DNA of 64,000 nt from Agromyces cerinus (GTDB taxonomy: Bacteria > Actinomycetota > Actinomycetes > Actinomycetales > Microbacteriaceae): the NCBI RefSeq assembly GCF_016907835.1, contig NZ_JAFBCT010000001.1, forward strand, positions 124,001 through 188,000, given 5' to 3'. Within the stretch, counting starts at the first letter, position 1. Each line of letters opens with the position of its first letter. This document shows, piece by piece, positions 63,119 to 64,000 of the stretch. The translations under genes and the position numbers were made by a program. A model generated the notes under the pieces. It worked only from the letters and a program-made list of their open reading frames with translations, searched no databases and had not been told where the DNA came from.

Positions 63119-64000
63119 GTGCGCGCCGTGCTCTTCAACGCCTTCGGTGAGAACCCCGAACTCGTCGACGTGCCGGAGCCGGAGTGCCCGCCGCGCGGCG
63201 CCGTCATCCGGGTGCGCGCGACCGGCGTCTGCCGCAGCGACTGGCACGCCTGGATGGGCCACGACGACACCGTGTCGCTGCCGCACGTGCCGGGCCACGA
63301 GTTCGCCGGCGAGATCGCCGTGCTCGGCTCCGAGATCGACCCCGAGGCGGGCTGGGCCGTCGGCGATCGCGTCACCGCCCCGTTCATCTGCGCGTGCGGC
63401 CGATGCCACGAGTGCCTGACGGGCAACGAGCAGGTCTGCGACCAGCAGTCGCAGCCGGGGTTCACGCACTGGGGTTCGTTCGCCGAGTTCGTGGCGATCG
63501 ACGAGGCCGAACTGAACCTCATCCGACTGCCCGAGTCGCTCGGCTTCGTCGAGGCGGCCTCGCTCGGCTGCCGCTTCGCGACCGCGTACCGGGCGATCGT
63601 CTCGCGCTCGCGTCTCGCCCCGGGCGAGCAGATCGCGGTGCACGGATGCGGCGGGGTCGGCCTCTCCGCGATCATGATCGCCGTCGCTGCCGGAGTGAAG
63701 GTCTACGGCGTCGATGTCTCGGACGCCGCGCTCGCCGCGGCGGAGGGGCTCGGGGCCGTGCCCCTGCAGGGCGGCGAGGGCGCTGCCGAGCGGATTCTCG
63801 AGGCCTCTGGCGGGGGAGTGGACGTCTCGGTCGACGCGTTCGGCTCGACCGAGACCTCGTTCGCCTCGGTGCGGAGCCTCAAGAAGCGCGGCCGCCACGT
63901 GCAGATCGGGCTCATGGTCGGCGACTCCGCGCTCGCCGCGATGCCGATGGACGCGGTGATCGCGGGCGAGCTCGAGATCCTCGGCAGCCACGGCATGGCC
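63119..64000 (+). CDS. zinc-dependent alcohol dehydrogenase (cut by window edge)
   Basis: 293 residues are visible from GTG at 63119 (AAAGGA upstream); the end lies outside. Medium-chain dehydrogenase: catalytic zinc Cys in TGVCRSDWHAWMGHDD, second ligand GHEFAGEI, structural zinc Cys in CACGRCHECLTGNEQVC, and the NAD-binding GCGGVGLSAIMIAV. HWGSFAEFVAIDEAELNLIR matches relatives that oxidise short or aromatic alcohols. The reaction is alcohol to aldehyde with NAD; substrate unknown. Confidence 0.93.
   Translation, partial: MRAVLFNAFGENPELVDVPEPECPPRGAVIRVRATGVCRSDWHAWMGHDDTVSLPHVPGHEFAGEIAVLGSEIDPEAGWAVGDRVTAPFICACGRCHECLTGNEQVCDQQSQPGFTHWGSFAEFVAIDEAELNLIRLPESLGFVEAASLGCRFATAYRAIVSRSRLAPGEQIAVHGCGGVGLSAIMIAVAAGVKVYGVDVSDAALAAAEGLGAVPLQGGEGAAERILEASGGGVDVSVDAFGSTETSFASVRSLKKRGRHVQIGLMVGDSALAAMPMDAVIAGELEILGSHGMA

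Overview
This 64-kb window is very GC-rich chromosomal DNA from an actinobacterium. GC-biased codons, abundant GTG starts, DUF2510/TM2, DUF3516 and LGFP families, and the frequent GCATCCG/GATGCCGCGG words around gene ends suggest a member of the Microbacteriaceae (Agromyces-like); the genus is an inference. No rRNA, tRNA, CRISPR array, prophage or insertion sequence was recognised. Genes are densely packed and largely housekeeping or accessory-metabolic.

Layout. 1-9.7 kb: a truncated MFS permease, a large secreted M14 carboxypeptidase, a heterodimeric ABC exporter operon (one half has a degenerate Walker B, as in LmrCD/TM287-288), and a divergent AidB-type acyl-CoA dehydrogenase. 9.8-16.8 kb: an orphan lipoprotein and a secreted protein lying in a patch of atypical codon use, a glycine-rich membrane ORF, a YbdK-type carboxylate-amine ligase, an ECF42-type sigma factor with its DGPF/YCII partner, TM2, TauE and VanZ membrane proteins. 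16.8-25.8 kb: two cold-shock genes with long structured leaders, an epimerase, a MarR-controlled DJ-1/aldo-keto reductase/MFS operon, and an ArsR-SRPBCC-VOC cluster with a clear promoter and operator. 25.8-39.2 kb: an aldo-keto reductase, phosphoketolase, an AEC transporter behind a possible leader ORF, a membrane-embedded alpha/beta hydrolase, a TetR/membrane-protein pair bracketing an 18-bp perfect inverted repeat, an LGFP-repeat protein, a DUF3516 helicase and an EamA permease. 39.4-54.2 kb: a 1440-residue secreted nuclease/5'-nucleotidase fusion, RecQ, a PadR-ABC exporter operon, a protein with two TetR units fused head to tail, a secreted histidine phosphatase with an altered catalytic motif, a family-3 glycoside hydrolase and a duplicated membrane-protein pair. 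54.4-64 kb: an acyl-CoA oxidase, a small gene broken by an amber codon, a TetR regulator, malate dehydrogenase, a 3 x 60-bp tandem repeat, a proline iminopeptidase carrying a long poly-Asp tail, a zinc metallopeptidase, an EamA permease next to a hydrolase remnant, and a zinc alcohol dehydrogenase cut by the window edge.

How it fits together. Several small regulator-plus-effector modules (MarR/carbonyl detoxification, ArsR/SRPBCC, TetR/membrane protein, PadR/ABC exporter, ECF/DGPF) carry recognisable operators. The secreted nuclease-nucleotidase, carboxypeptidase and glycosidase suggest scavenging of extracellular DNA, peptides and sugars. At least fourteen genes have a TANNNT-like -10 element 6-8 nt before the start codon, implying leaderless transcripts are common here. 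I did not find a clear-cut new defence or mobile system; the most unusual items are the fused tandem TetR protein, the poly-Asp peptidase tail, the amber-interrupted gene, the mosaic patch near 10.0-10.7 kb and the leader ORF before the AEC transporter.
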